A stretch of 45,453 nucleotides of DNA from Bacillota bacterium (GTDB lineage: Bacteria; Bacillota; Clostridia; Peptostreptococcales; Anaerovoracaceae): NCBI GenBank assembly GCA_022767945.1, contig JALENF010000066.1, forward strand, positions 1 through 45,453. The letters are read 5' to 3'. A program made the translations under genes and the position numbers. Below the pieces are notes generated by a model, which ran no database searches, was not told the origin of the DNA, and was given only the letters and a program-made list of their open reading frames with translations. This document shows positions 18,577-29,196 of this stretch, piece by piece. Positions within the stretch are counted from its first letter, which is position 1; each line of letters starts with the position of its first letter.

Positions 18577-18625
18577 TCTTTTTACCTGAAGGCTTTCGCC
18601 TTCCTCTCCTTTTTCAAATTATCTA

Positions 18626-19288
18626 TCAGTAAAATATTCTTTCCTGCTTTGTCAGTGATGCGTTCACATAAGCAAATATGCCGGTCAGAACAACTGCCAC
18701 CACAGTAGCAAAGAGAGCATATGTCTTATACATAGGGTCTCCCAGAACCTGTATCATCAGCGAATCCTTTTCGAGTCCGATTCCGATCATACTGCTGTAC
18801 AGCCATGCTCTGAAAGCTTTGATAGTGACCAGAATCACCCTTGCAATGATGAAAACCGTCAGAATTCCAACAGAAAGCCGGCCGCGGTTTCTGAGTGCCA
18901 GAGTTGAACCTCTGTTAAGCAGGTGAACGTAGATGGCGATGAACAGACCCATCATGACCATTCCAAGTCCCAGCTCTATGTTAAGTATGTTCCGGTACTT
19001 TTTCATGACTGCCTGCTCTGTCTTGTTGAAAAGCGGATCCTGATATTTTCCGTTGTCCTCATAAACCTGAAAGCTCTCATCGCTGAAGGAAGTCAGGTAT
19101 TTGCTGATGCCGTCGGCCATCTCTGATCCTGTTACGCTGTATGGTATGTCCAGAACAGCCTGACTGTCATTGAAGTGATAGACATAAGTAGCTGAAAGTC
19201 TGAGCACCAGTGTAGATGACAGCATAAGTATGGAAGCGGAAATAAAAATCACCATCAGAAAGGACAATACATAATTCAACTGTTTCAT
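18626..19288 (-). CDS. TIGR01906/DUF1461-type integral membrane protein
   Basis: 220 aa with several TM helices and an extracytoplasmic loop after TM1. Confidence 0.6.
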   Translation of the reverse strand: MKQLNYVLSFLMVIFISASILMLSSTLVLRLSATYVYHFNDSQAVLDIPYSVTGSEMADGISKYLTSFSDESFQVYEDNGKYQDPLFNKTEQAVMKKYRNILNIELGLGMVMMGLFIAIYVHLLNRGSTLALRNRGRLSVGILTVFIIARVILVTIKAFRAWLYSSMIGIGLEKDSLMIQVLGDPMYKTYALFATVVAVVLTGIFAYVNASLTKQERIFY

Positions 19289-19376
19289 TAAACTATCTCC
19301 TCATATACGAAAGAGGATAGACGTACCAGCCTATCCCCCTTGATTATCTTATAAAATTTACTGCAGCTGCTGCAGC

Positions 19377-19904
19377 TTAGCCTTCCAGATATGTGATATA
19401 AGGAAGGTTTCTGTATTTCTGGTCGAAGTCCAGTCCATATCCGACTATAAAAAGATCATCAACGGTATATCCTATGTAATCCCCATATACATCTGCAGTT
19501 CTTCTCGAAGGCTTGTCCAGCATAGTGCAGATTTTCACACTTGCAGCCCCTCTGTGAGCAAAATGGTCTTTCAGAAATTTCAGGGTATTTCCCGAATCGA
19601 TGATATCCTCGATGATAAGAACATGCCTGCCAGTGACATCCAGCTCCACGTCATGCTTGATAACCACATTTCCTGAGCTGCACGTACCGGAACCATAGCT
19701 GCTTGCCGAAATAAAGTCGATGGTCATGTCCAGATTGATGTTTCTCATCATATCGGCCATCCACATTACCGCACCTCGCAAGGTTCCAACAAGAACCAGT
19801 TCCTTGTCTCTGTAGTCCTCTGTTATCTGTGCGCCCAGCTCCTTTGCTCTCTGCCAGATATCTTCCTGAGTGTATAATATTGTACCTATTGTATCAGTCG
19901 CCAT
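19377..19904 (-). CDS. hpt: hypoxanthine phosphoribosyltransferase
   Basis: 'VLIIEDIIDSGNTL' PRPP motif, 'FIVGYGLDFDQKYRNLPYI'. Confidence 0.95.
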   Translation of the reverse strand: MATDTIGTILYTQEDIWQRAKELGAQITEDYRDKELVLVGTLRGAVMWMADMMRNINLDMTIDFISASSYGSGTCSSGNVVIKHDVELDVTGRHVLIIEDIIDSGNTLKFLKDHFAHRGAASVKICTMLDKPSRRTADVYGDYIGYTVDDLFIVGYGLDFDQKYRNLPYITYLEG

Positions 19905-19907
19905 GGT

Positions 19908-20237
19908 TTACTCCTTGTCATCTTCTTCTACATCATATTCTACACCCTCGACCATTGTTTTTCCACTAAATTTTCCGGATAAATCCTCACTTTTTTCACC
20001 CATCCAGTAGGAGTCAAGTTCGTCCTTCAAGGTCCACAGAATATAAATCCAGAGAACCAGATCATCAAGAAAACCGAAGGGGAAGATAATCGGCGGTATC
20101 AGATCCACCGGAAGAAAAAGATATACAATACCGAATATTACCAGAGCCTTTTTTCTCATCGGCACAGTCTTATCCTTCAGCAGATAGAAAACTGCCTTTA
20201 TTCTTTTTAAAATTACTCTAAGACTGATGAACTGCAT
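19908..20237 (-). CDS. DUF1232 (YkvA-like) membrane protein
   Basis: 'LFLPVDLIPPIIFPFGFLDDLVL'. Confidence 0.88.
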   Translation of the reverse strand: MQFISLRVILKRIKAVFYLLKDKTVPMRKKALVIFGIVYLFLPVDLIPPIIFPFGFLDDLVLWIYILWTLKDELDSYWMGEKSEDLSGKFSGKTMVEGVEYDVEEDDKE

Positions 20238-20827
20238 TATTCTGCCTCCAGGATTCTTTCAATTTCCGCTAACAAATCTTCGCAGCCTGTCTTCTTCAGG
20301 GAAGAAACAGGAATAACCTTATCCTCTTTTGAAAGCTCAAGGGTTTTTCGTATCAGAGCGATATTCTTCTGCGCCTCGTTCCTTGAGACCTTGTCAGCCT
20401 TGGTGCATACAACGATGCCGTCGAGTCCGTAGTGCTTCAGATAGTTGTACATCTGAACGTCCTGTGCTGACGGCTTGTGCCTGATGTCAACCAGCTGAAC
20501 AACCTTTTTCAGGCCTTCTCTCTTCTGGAAATATGTCTCCATCATGTCTCCCCAGTTTTCGGACATGGACTTGGAAACCTTGGCATATCCGTAACCCGGC
20601 AGGTCGACAATTCTGAACTCGTCATTTATTATATAGAAATTTATCGTTCTTGTTTTTCCCGGACTTCCGCTCACACGAGCCAGCTTTTTTCTGCCTGTAA
20701 TAAGGTTCAGAAGGGATGACTTTCCCACGTTTGAGCGTCCGGCAAAAGCGATTTCCTTCATGTTGTCCGGCGGATACTGGCTCGGTTTTACCGCAACCGT
20801 ATCCAGATCTGATTTTACAATTTTCAT
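20237..20827 (-). CDS. ysxC: ribosome biogenesis GTP-binding protein YsxC/EngB
   Basis: 'IAFAGRSNVGKSSLLNLITGRKKLARVSGSPGKTRTINFY...VDLPGYGYAKV'. Confidence 0.97.
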   Translation of the reverse strand: MKIVKSDLDTVAVKPSQYPPDNMKEIAFAGRSNVGKSSLLNLITGRKKLARVSGSPGKTRTINFYIINDEFRIVDLPGYGYAKVSKSMSENWGDMMETYFQKREGLKKVVQLVDIRHKPSAQDVQMYNYLKHYGLDGIVVCTKADKVSRNEAQKNIALIRKTLELSKEDKVIPVSSLKKTGCEDLLAEIERILEAE

Positions 20828-20842
20828 GGTCTGATTCTTTCC

Positions 20843-23170
20843 TTATTTCACCAGTGCCTCTTCAAGAGCCTGGTCCACATGATCGATTAGCACGAATTCC
20901 AGCTGCTTTCTTACAGTCTGTGGAATATCATCAATATCTCTTTCATTCTCTCTCGGAAGCAGAATTTTCTTGATTCCGGCTCTGTGAGCTGCCAGAACCT
21001 TTTCTCTGATTCCGCCTACAGGCATTACCTTTCCTCTAAGGGAAATCTCTCCTGTCATAGCCACATCTCTCCTTACAGGAGTCTTTGTCAGTGTGGATAT
21101 AACAGCTGTACACATTGTCACGCCTGCTGAAGGTCCGTCCTTGGGAACCGCACCTTCCGGAACGTGAATGTGAATATCGTAGGTCTTGTAGAAATCCTTT
21201 TCAATTCCCAGCTTGTCGCTGACTGAACGTATATAGCTGATTCCAGCCTTTGCGGACTCCTGCATTACATCGCCCAGCTGACCGGTAAGCTCAAGCTTTC
21301 CTGAGCCGGGAACCGCTGTAGTTTCAATCTGCAGAGTGTCTCCTCCCACTGCAGTCCACGCCATTCCTGTAGTAACACCAATCTGATTCTCACCTTCAAC
21401 CATATCATAGTGATATCTGTGTTTTCCAAGATACTTTTCCAGATTGCTCTGTGTTATGGAGCATGTTTTCACACCGTCTGTTACAATTCTTCTTGCAGCT
21501 TTTCTGCAGAGGCTGCCGATTTCTCTTTCCAGATTTCTTACTCCGGATTCTCTTGTGTAATAGTTTATCACATCACGGAGTGCTTTTTCAGAAATTTTTA
21601 TATTTTCCGGCTCCATCGCATGTTCTCTGATCTGTTTAGGAATCAGATACTTCTGCGCAATATTCACCTTTTCCTCTTCAGTATATCCTGAAACCTCAAC
21701 CAGCTCCATTCTGTCAAGCAGCGGTCTCGGAATAGTATCAACCGAGTTTGCGGTTGTAATGAACATAACCTTTGACAGGTCAAAAGGAACCTCCAGGAAG
21801 TGATCGGTAAAGGTGCTGTTCTGTTCAGGATCCAGAACCTCCAGCAGTGCAGAGGCAGGATCCCCCTTGAAATCAGTTCCGATCTTATCAATTTCATCCA
21901 GCAGGAATACAGGATTGTTCTTTCCCGCATCCTTCAGACATGAAATAATTCTGCCCGGAATTGCTCCTATGTATGTTCTTCTGTGTCCTCTGATTTCGGC
22001 CTCATCTCTTACACCGCCCAGAGACATTCTTACAAATTCTCTTCCGGATGCCCTTGCAATTGATTTCGCAATGCTGGTCTTACCTACTCCGGGAGGACCT
22101 ACAAGACAGAGAATCGGGCCCCTGATTGCCTTGGACAGATGCACTACTGCAAGGTATTCAAGTACTCTTTCCTTTACCTTATCCATTCCGTAGTGATCCT
22201 CTTCAAGGATTTCTTCCGCACGTTTCAGGTCGACATTGACTTTGGAAGCTTTGTTCCACGGAAGGGCAAGAATGTTCTCCGCATAGTTACGAATAACCGT
22301 CGCCTCTGCCGATGACGGAGCCATCTTGGAGAACTTGCTGATTTCCTTCTTAACCTTTTCATAGGTCTTCTTTGGAAGCTTCAGCTTATCCAGAGCCTCA
22401 ATCCATTCAGCAGCCTCCACGCCGGCATCCTCTGCCACGCCAAGCTCCTCCTGAATGGCTTTTATCTTTTCACGAAGGAAATACTCCTTCTGATTGTTGT
22501 CTACATTTTCCTTAACCTTTTGGGCAATCTCACGCTCAACAGCGGCAATGCTGTTTTCCTCCGCAAGGATGGAAGTCATCTCTGCGATTCTCTGTGAGAA
22601 GCTCATAGTCTCCAGAACCTTCTGCTTCACACTTGTATGCACAAGCAGTTCGTTTGCCATCCTGTCAAGAACGGCTATAGGGCTGTCTGCGTTAAGAACC
22701 TTGTCAATAGTCTCATTGCTGATCTGATTTGCCTGTGCATATTCAAGGAACTGATCTATCATAACCCTCATGGCAGCCTTGTCTTCTATTGTCATATCCT
22801 CTTCATCAAGGTGTTCTTCAAGAACCGAGATATGACACGCAAGATAGCTTTCCTCGGAAATAGGCATGGTGATATAAGCTCTTGCAATACCTTCTACAAG
22901 AACTCTCACCGCATCTCCCTGTATCTTCAGCATCTGCTTCACCTTGACAAGTGTACCGAAGTTGTACACATCGTTAAAGGTCGGAATCAGAATATCCTCA
23001 TCCTCCTGTGTCGCCACGAAGAGAAGCTTATCGTCAGCCATCGCCTTTTCAAGGGCCTTGATTGACTTTTCTCGTCCTATGTCAAAATGAACAACTGTAT
23101 TTGGAAAAATGGACACTCCTCTAAGAGCGATGCACGGAAATACTCTTTCTTCGTATTTTTCTTCACACAT
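20843..23170 (-). CDS. lon: ATP-dependent protease La (Lon)
   Basis: '[52 protein letters not shown]'; 'PKDGPSAG'. Confidence 0.99.
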   Translation of the reverse strand: MCEEKYEERVFPCIALRGVSIFPNTVVHFDIGREKSIKALEKAMADDKLLFVATQEDEDILIPTFNDVYNFGTLVKVKQMLKIQGDAVRVLVEGIARAYITMPISEESYLACHISVLEEHLDEEDMTIEDKAAMRVMIDQFLEYAQANQISNETIDKVLNADSPIAVLDRMANELLVHTSVKQKVLETMSFSQRIAEMTSILAEENSIAAVEREIAQKVKENVDNNQKEYFLREKIKAIQEELGVAEDAGVEAAEWIEALDKLKLPKKTYEKVKKEISKFSKMAPSSAEATVIRNYAENILALPWNKASKVNVDLKRAEEILEEDHYGMDKVKERVLEYLAVVHLSKAIRGPILCLVGPPGVGKTSIAKSIARASGREFVRMSLGGVRDEAEIRGHRRTYIGAIPGRIISCLKDAGKNNPVFLLDEIDKIGTDFKGDPASALLEVLDPEQNSTFTDHFLEVPFDLSKVMFITTANSVDTIPRPLLDRMELVEVSGYTEEEKVNIAQKYLIPKQIREHAMEPENIKISEKALRDVINYYTRESGVRNLEREIGSLCRKAARRIVTDGVKTCSITQSNLEKYLGKHRYHYDMVEGENQIGVTTGMAWTAVGGDTLQIETTAVPGSGKLELTGQLGDVMQESAKAGISYIRSVSDKLGIEKDFYKTYDIHIHVPEGAVPKDGPSAGVTMCTAVISTLTKTPVRRDVAMTGEISLRGKVMPVGGIREKVLAAHRAGIKKILLPRENERDIDDIPQTVRKQLEFVLIDHVDQALEEALVK

Positions 23171-23205
23171 TTTTCATCCCTCCATCTATCATCTATAAAA
23201 ATATG

Positions 23206-23229
23206 GTCGTGCCCCTTTCAGGACACGAC
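23206..23229 (-). terminator. hairpin/terminator between clpX and lon
   Basis: GTCGTG...CACGAC stem with inner CCT/AGG pairing, then CATATTTTTAT on the minus strand. Confidence 0.55.
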
Positions 23230-23235
23230 TTACAC

Positions 23236-24525
23236 TTATGAGGCATCCGCCTCTTCATCTTTCTTTTCCCTGTTGACAAGAACCAGTTCAGGTTCCCTGC
23301 TGTTCTCTATGGTTTCCTTTGTAATGATGCATTTTTCAACGTCATCACGTGAAGGAATCTCGAACATTATATCTGTCATTGCACCCTCGAAGATGCTCCT
23401 CAGACCCCTGGCTCCTGTCTTTCTTTCAATTGCCTTCTTTGCGATTGCCCTGATTGCGTCCTCTTCAACCTCAAGCTCAACATTGTCAAGCTCGAACAGC
23501 TTCTTATACTGCTTTACAAGGGCATTTTTCGGCTCCTTCATGATTGTCACCAGTGTATCCTCTGTAAGTTCCTCAAGAGTAACGATTACAGGAAGTCTGC
23601 CGATAAATTCCGGTATCAGACCGAATTTAAGCAGATCGCCCGGTTCAATCTTGGAAAGAAGGTTTTTCTCGTCTTCAACAGACTTCTTCTGAACATTGGA
23701 ATTGAAGCCGATAACCTTTTCTCCCATTCTTCTCTGGATAATCTTGTCCATTCCGTCGAAAGCTCCTCCGCAGATGAACAGCACGTTTGTGGTGTCAAAC
23801 TGTATGAACTCCTGGTGCGGGTGCTTTCTGCCTCCCTGCGGAGGCACGTTGGCAACTGTGCCTTCAATTATTTTCAGAAGAGCCTGTTGAACACCTTCGC
23901 CGCTTACATCTCTGGTGATGGAAGGATTCTCTGACTTTCTTGCAATCTTGTCGATCTCATCCACGTAGATGATGCCCTTCTGTGCTTTTTCTATATCGTA
24001 ATCCGCTGCCTGAAGCAGTCGCAGCAGAATATTTTCAACATCTTCACCAACATAGCCTGCCTCTGTAAGTGCTGTGGCATCTGCAATTGCAAAAGGCACA
24101 TTCAGCAGCTTGGCAAGAGTCTGGGCAAGAAGTGTCTTTCCTGAGCCGGTTGGTCCTATCATCACGATGTTGCTCTTCTGAAGCTCAACATCCCCCGCCT
24201 TGTCGGCCTTCTTCTTACCGCTTACGCTGTTGATTCTCTTATAGTGATTGTATACCGCAACAGCCAGGGCTTTCTTTGCCGAATCCTGACCGATTACGTA
24301 GTCTGATAATGTCTCGAAAATTTCTTTCGGTTTTGGAAGCTCAAACTTAACTTCTTCAGTAGTGTATTCGTTGTCTATGATTGCATCGGAAATAATGTCC
24401 ATGCACATTTCCACGCATTCGTCGCAGATGTACACCCCGGGCCCTGCCACCAGGCGCTGCACCTGATTCTGTGGCTTTCCGCAGAATGAACATCTCAGCT
24501 GATTGTTTTCATCATACTTGCTCAT
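23236..24525 (-). CDS. clpX: ATP-dependent Clp protease ATP-binding subunit ClpX
   Basis: N-terminal zinc finger '[31 protein letters not shown]', Walker A '[15 protein letters not shown]'. Confidence 0.99.
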   Translation of the reverse strand: MSKYDENNQLRCSFCGKPQNQVQRLVAGPGVYICDECVEMCMDIISDAIIDNEYTTEEVKFELPKPKEIFETLSDYVIGQDSAKKALAVAVYNHYKRINSVSGKKKADKAGDVELQKSNIVMIGPTGSGKTLLAQTLAKLLNVPFAIADATALTEAGYVGEDVENILLRLLQAADYDIEKAQKGIIYVDEIDKIARKSENPSITRDVSGEGVQQALLKIIEGTVANVPPQGGRKHPHQEFIQFDTTNVLFICGGAFDGMDKIIQRRMGEKVIGFNSNVQKKSVEDEKNLLSKIEPGDLLKFGLIPEFIGRLPVIVTLEELTEDTLVTIMKEPKNALVKQYKKLFELDNVELEVEEDAIRAIAKKAIERKTGARGLRSIFEGAMTDIMFEIPSRDDVEKCIITKETIENSREPELVLVNREKKDEEADAS

Positions 24526-24549
24526 ATAATTCCCCCTTAACGTAATGCC

Positions 24550-25131
24550 TTACTTGTGTGCAATTACCTTGTCGATCAGCCCATAGCCCTGAGCATCCTC
24601 AGCACTCATAAAGTTGTCACGGTCTGTATCCTTCTCGATAGTTGACAGCTCCTGTCCTGTGTTCTCACTCAGGATTCTGTTCAGCTTCTCTCTGGTTTTG
24701 ATAATCCATTCGGCGTGAATCATAATGTCAGAAGCCTGACCCTTTGCTCCGCCTAACGGCTGGTGAATCATAACCTCCGCGTTAGGTAATGCGTATCTCT
24801 TTCCTTTAGCTCCGGATGACAGAAGGAATGCACCCATGCTTGCTGCAAGTCCCACACAGATAGTGGACACGTCACATTTAATGTACTGCATGGTGTCATA
24901 AATAGCCATTCCGGCGGTCACTGAACCGCCGGGGCTATTGATGTAAATACAAATATCTTTCTCCGGATCCTCTGCTTCCAAGAACAGCAACTGAGCAACC
25001 ACCAGACTTGCAATATCATCATTGATTTCTCCGCTCAACATGATGATTCTGTCCTTCAACAATCTTGAGTAGATGTCGTAGGATCTCTCCCCTTTACCTG
25101 TCTGTTCAATTACGTATGGTACTAAAGCCAT
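24550..25131 (-). CDS. clpP: ATP-dependent Clp protease proteolytic subunit
   Basis: '[19 protein letters not shown]', '[14 protein letters not shown]', '[14 protein letters not shown]'. Confidence 0.99.
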   Translation of the reverse strand: MALVPYVIEQTGKGERSYDIYSRLLKDRIIMLSGEINDDIASLVVAQLLFLEAEDPEKDICIYINSPGGSVTAGMAIYDTMQYIKCDVSTICVGLAASMGAFLLSSGAKGKRYALPNAEVMIHQPLGGAKGQASDIMIHAEWIIKTREKLNRILSENTGQELSTIEKDTDRDNFMSAEDAQGYGLIDKVIAHK

Positions 25132-25171
25132 TCTTTCTCCCCCTTATTATTTCTGAAATAATTTTCTCTGA

Positions 25172-26515
25172 TTATTCAGCGTCTGCAGCCGGTTCCTCAG
25201 CAGGTTCTTCAGCTACAGTCTTTTCCTTAACCATTGTAACCTTGGCATTGTCGTAGATTAAGTCGATTGCTTTCTTAACCTTCATGTCCTTGGCGAAGTA
25301 TGACATGTTTGCCTCACCGATCATGTTTCTTACATGTTCTTCAGGAACATTGTACATCTTTGCCATTTCCTTCATTTCTTCGTCCATTTCCTCTGCGGAA
25401 ATTTCGATATTTTCTGCAGCTGCGATTGAAAGAAGGATAATTCTGATAGCAACTCTCTTAGTTGCATCCTCTCTGAATTCTTCTCTGAATTCAGCCATAT
25501 CCTTCTGAACATACTGCAGGTACTGGTCAATTCCCAGTCCCTGGTATCTTAAATTGCGGTCTAATTCCTGAACAATTGAATCCAGTTCATCCTCAACCAG
25601 GTTCTTAGGAGTCTCAACTGTGTTTGCAGCGTAAACCTTTTCGATGGCGTCGTTCTTTGCCTCGTTCAGGTTCTGCTCCTTCAGGTACTTTTCTAGTCTT
25701 TCCTCAATGGATTTCTTTAATTCATCAAGAGTGTCATATTCGCTGACATCTTTTGCGAATTCATCATCAAGCTCAGGAAGCTGTTCTTCTTTTACTTCAT
25801 GTACTGTGCAGTGGAATACTGCATCCTTGCCTGCAAGCTCTTCAGCATGGTATTCTTCAGGGAATGTAACCTTTACGTCTACATTGTCTCCTGCCTTAGC
25901 TCCAACAAGCTGCTCCTCGAATCCGGGGATGAACATTCCTGAACCGATTACAAGCTCCTGGTTCTCTGCTGTTCCGCCCTCGAACTGTTCCTCGCCGACA
26001 AAACCTGCATAGTCAAGAACCACTGTATCTCCTTCTTTTACTTCTCTTTCAGCTACAACGACTCTTGCGTTTCTCTTCTGCATAGATTTGATTTCATTTT
26101 CTACAGCTTCAGGCTTAACCTCAACTTCAAGCTGTTCTACTTCTACTCCCTTGTAGTCCTTGATTTCAACGATCGGGAATACTGCTACTGTAATAGTAAC
26201 AGTTAACGGCTTGCCGTGTCCGATTTCGCTGAAATCAGCCTTAGGGCTTTCAATTACGTCCAGGTCTAATTCTGTTATTGCTGCAGGATATGCTTCCTGG
26301 AACATGCTGTTGATTGCATCTTCAAAGAAAATTCCTTCGCCGTAGTGCTTTTCGATGATGCTTCTTGGAGCCTTGCCCTTTCTGAAACCATCGATTGTAA
26401 ACTGGTCCTTGCTTGCCTGATAAGCTTTAACCACTGCTGCATCAAATTCCTCTGCTGTGAAATCCATAGCAAACTTCACAACGTTGTTCTCATTTGAAAG
26501 AAGTGTTGTTTTCAT
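25172..26515 (-). CDS. tig: trigger factor
   Basis: 'GFRKGKAPRSIIEKHYG', FKBP-like 'GDTVVLDYAGFVGEEQFEGGTAENQELVIGSG'; upstream of clpP-clpX. Confidence 0.98.
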   Translation of the reverse strand: MKTTLLSNENNVVKFAMDFTAEEFDAAVVKAYQASKDQFTIDGFRKGKAPRSIIEKHYGEGIFFEDAINSMFQEAYPAAITELDLDVIESPKADFSEIGHGKPLTVTITVAVFPIVEIKDYKGVEVEQLEVEVKPEAVENEIKSMQKRNARVVVAEREVKEGDTVVLDYAGFVGEEQFEGGTAENQELVIGSGMFIPGFEEQLVGAKAGDNVDVKVTFPEEYHAEELAGKDAVFHCTVHEVKEEQLPELDDEFAKDVSEYDTLDELKKSIEERLEKYLKEQNLNEAKNDAIEKVYAANTVETPKNLVEDELDSIVQELDRNLRYQGLGIDQYLQYVQKDMAEFREEFREDATKRVAIRIILLSIAAAENIEISAEEMDEEMKEMAKMYNVPEEHVRNMIGEANMSYFAKDMKVKKAIDLIYDNAKVTMVKEKTVAEEPAEEPAADAE

Positions 26516-26567
26516 TAATATATGTCCTCCTAAAATTTTATCCTACGTTACGCATAAGCGTTATATA

Positions 26568-27200
26568 TTATATACTTTTTTCGTTGAAAAGTAAAGACAA
26601 ACCTCGCTTGAATTTGCTGGTATTCTCGGGTTTCAGGTCATATTTTGACGCAATTTCGTCTCCAAGAGCCCTCATATCCTCCTCATCTCCTGAATAAAGC
26701 TCGATCTCCATCTCACATATAGGTGTCTCACCGCCGTTAGCGCGCACAAACCCCTCATCTGCCGACAGCTCGCTGATGGACTTTCCCGTATCCAGTCTCA
26801 CCTGCCTGCGCAGGTACTGAATCTCCATCAAAGCCTCCAGAGGTTCATCACCGATAAGCCTCTCCAGCTCACCGCCAACCTCATCCTGACCGAATATGCT
26901 TATTGCAGGATGCCGGGCCTCCTCATCATCTAATGTAATGTTAAGCTCCTGTCTCTTATGCATGCCCTCTGACGTGGTTCCGCCCCATTTAAGTGTGGCA
27001 ACGTTCTCATCGCCCTCTCTTCTTATTCTGAAAGCAAAACCCGCTCTCTGAAGCTTGTAATCAGGTGTATCATAAAAAACAGCATTCATCGGAATCAAAA
27101 CCTCTGTGTTCTCGTCCTTATAACGCCTCACCTGGTCATCATTAAAAATCTCTTCTATCAAAGCCCTGTCGGCTATGGTGTACTTAAGTTCAGTTTCCAT
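26568..27200 (-). CDS. CYTH domain protein
   Basis: 'METELKYTIAD', 'YYDTPDYKL'-type motif, 'FRIRREGDENVATLKWGG'. Confidence 0.85.
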   Translation of the reverse strand: METELKYTIADRALIEEIFNDDQVRRYKDENTEVLIPMNAVFYDTPDYKLQRAGFAFRIRREGDENVATLKWGGTTSEGMHKRQELNITLDDEEARHPAISIFGQDEVGGELERLIGDEPLEALMEIQYLRRQVRLDTGKSISELSADEGFVRANGGETPICEMEIELYSGDEEDMRALGDEIASKYDLKPENTSKFKRGLSLLFNEKSI

Positions 27201-27227
27201 ACGATTCTCCTTTGTGCTTTCGGTATT

Positions 27228-27977
27228 TTAGCACAAACCTGTCAGGCAATCAAGTACGTTATACATTCCGGCCGGTTTCCCCTCAAGCCAGTGAACTGCC
27301 TCGATTGCGCCCTTCGCGAAGATTCTTCTCGAATACGCAGTATGCTTTATCTCTATCACTTCGTCGTCCATGGCGAAAATAACGGTATGCTCTCCAAATA
27401 TGTTACCGCCTCTCACACTGTGTACACCGACCTCTCTCCCTCTTCTTCCGGGTGTGCTTCTTCCACACAGTATTGCTCTTCCCGTAAGCTTTGCCAGCAT
27501 CAAAGCAGTTCCGCTGGGAACATCCGTCTTTCTGTTATGGTGCTTCTCAATTATTTCCACATCCGTATCCTCTCCTGTCATTGCCATGGCATGCTCAACA
27601 AGCTCCGCCATGCAGTTTATCCCATAGGAAAAGTTTGAGCTCAGCATAACAGGTGAAAACTCTGCAATCTTCTCTATTATAGCCATCTGTTCATCATTAT
27701 AACCGGTGGTGGCAATTACCACAGGAACCGCTGTCCCCTCCTCATAAAGCTTTCGGGCACTTTCGTATATATTCTGTATATTCCCCGGATAGCTGAAATC
27801 AATCATACCTTCTGGTTTTGCAGCGGCCGGCTCCATCACCTTTCCTGCTGCTCCATCGTTTGCCGCTCCCTGTTCAGATGCTGCGGCAGCCGGCTCCACC
27901 ACGCAGTCCTCACCCTCCAGAAGCATCTGCCTTACAATATTGCCCATTATGCCGTCTCCGAAAACACATATATTCAT
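27228..27977 (-). CDS. dapB: 4-hydroxy-tetrahydrodipicolinate reductase, atypical low-complexity insertion
   Basis: 'IIEKHHNRKTDVPSGTALMLA', 'VGVHSVRGGNIFGEHTVIFA'; N-terminal GDGIMG. Confidence 0.9.
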   Translation of the reverse strand: MNICVFGDGIMGNIVRQMLLEGEDCVVEPAAAASEQGAANDGAAGKVMEPAAAKPEGMIDFSYPGNIQNIYESARKLYEEGTAVPVVIATTGYNDEQMAIIEKIAEFSPVMLSSNFSYGINCMAELVEHAMAMTGEDTDVEIIEKHHNRKTDVPSGTALMLAKLTGRAILCGRSTPGRRGREVGVHSVRGGNIFGEHTVIFAMDDEVIEIKHTAYSRRIFAKGAIEAVHWLEGKPAGMYNVLDCLTGLC

Positions 27978-28044
27978 TTTGCATACCTCCTGTATATCGC
28001 TATATAGAAGTATATTTTCTGATTTGGCTTATATACTAAGAAAA

Positions 28045-28075
28045 CCGCGGCCGTTAATTTAATAACATGCCGCGG
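28045..28075 (-). terminator. hairpin terminator downstream of nuclease-like gene
   Basis: CCGCGGC-c-GTTA-atttaa-TAAC-at-GCCGCGG; TTTT follows on minus strand. Confidence 0.65.
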
Positions 28076-28083
28076 CGTCAGTG

Positions 28084-28860
28084 TTACATAAGGTAGAGCT
28101 CTATCAGCCTGGATACAATACGTGAATCAAGATTCCCGTTTTCGTCGTCGAAAGTGATTATAAGATTGTCCCATAAACGGTATCCGTTCTCCATATAATG
28201 CCTTATCTTAAAAAAAGCCTGATCTCTGTACACCGGATCATTCATTTTTCCAAAGTGCTCCCATATTTTCTCTTTGCTGTAACTCAAAATCTCAAAATCA
28301 GGTTGAAACTCGATTCCTCCAATTATCTTCACCGGCTCGTAGCGATACTTAATGCCGTTGGCAAACAGTGCATTGGCAATCATCACCTCTGACTTGGATC
28401 TTACAAGTTCTCCTCTGTCTGTAGTCTTTGTCAGGTGTTCCGGATACTTTGTTCTTTTATGATAATTTCGCTCCCATATTTTAGGATCAATTAATCCAAT
28501 TATTTCATATACTTCATCGTCTGGTATTCTGTAGGCCTTTGCCATGTCCCCGGCAACAGCTGCCGGGTCGTATTCTTCATAGTTTTCAAGGAAAAAATAT
28601 ATTGCCTTAAGATTCTTATCAATTATCATCAGCATTTTCTGAAAAAGCTTTTTTCGTTTTAAATGCCTCACAATTGTCGTTTCTTCAGGTCCTATATACT
28701 TTTCGACCATGACTCCATCCTCTTTTTTTCGCCAATAGTAATACTTCCTTCTCATTACGAGATGCCCCGGCGTCGCATTCCTTAACGCATCAGTAATTCT
28801 ACGTTTCAGTTTCAATTGTAAGTTTTTTTCAAGTTCTACATCCTTTAACAGGCTAGGCAT
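28084..28860 (-). CDS. PD-(D/E)XK nuclease-like protein of unknown function
   Basis: 'RSKSEVMIANALFANGIKYRYEPVKIIGGIEFQPDFEIL...WEHFGKMNDPVYRDQAFFKIRHYMENGY' fits E-x(n)-PDF-x(n)-ExxG-type core; start reassigned to MPSLLKD (28860, AAAGGAG RBS). Confidence 0.6.
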   Translation of the reverse strand: MPSLLKDVELEKNLQLKLKRRITDALRNATPGHLVMRRKYYYWRKKEDGVMVEKYIGPEETTIVRHLKRKKLFQKMLMIIDKNLKAIYFFLENYEEYDPAAVAGDMAKAYRIPDDEVYEIIGLIDPKIWERNYHKRTKYPEHLTKTTDRGELVRSKSEVMIANALFANGIKYRYEPVKIIGGIEFQPDFEILSYSKEKIWEHFGKMNDPVYRDQAFFKIRHYMENGYRLWDNLIITFDDENGNLDSRIVSRLIELYLM

Positions 28861-28880
28861 TGTTGTCTCCTTTGGTTTCC

Positions 28881-29152
28881 ATTCTATCATTTGTGTCACA
28901 AATCTCAGTTTGCAATAGTCCGTAGGTCCACTCTGCAATAAAATGACTGGTGTTTGTCAGATTGGCGCACCTGATTTTACATATATTTACATTGTATATT
29001 TTACATTATATCCATTTTATGCCATTTTTCAAGCATAATTTGTAATTATTTTACAATTATAAGCAATGCCACTATATACATTCCTCGCTTAATTCTGCAA
29101 AATTGTTACTACAGGCTATCAAAACTCACAAAAGTGACACAAATGATAGAAT
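28881..29152. repeat. 19-bp perfect inverted repeat pair flanking an AT-rich intergenic region
   Basis: ATTCTATCATTTGTGTCAC at 28881-28899 and its exact reverse complement GTGACACAAATGATAGAAT at 29134-29152. Confidence 0.9.
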
Positions 29153-29175
29153 CGACCACGCGGCGCCAAGAAAAA

Positions 29176-29196
29176 AGAACCGCGTTCAGCGGTTCT
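29176..29196 (-). terminator. intrinsic terminator overlapping the 3' end of the DUF3842 gene
   Basis: AGAACCGC-GTTCA-GCGGTTCT followed by TTTTTT on minus strand. Confidence 0.85.

Noticed and set aside
19313-19335. GGATAG...CTATCC hairpin after hpt as terminator
   Set aside because: Short stem, no clear U-tract; insufficient support.
20843-26515. lon-clpX-clpP-tig block as an unusual protease island
   Set aside because: This gene order is a common housekeeping arrangement in Firmicutes.
28881-29152. Inverted-repeat segment as a simple MITE with target-site duplication
   Set aside because: Flanks (TTTGGTTTCC / CGACCACGCG) show no duplication, so MITE status is not supported, only possible.
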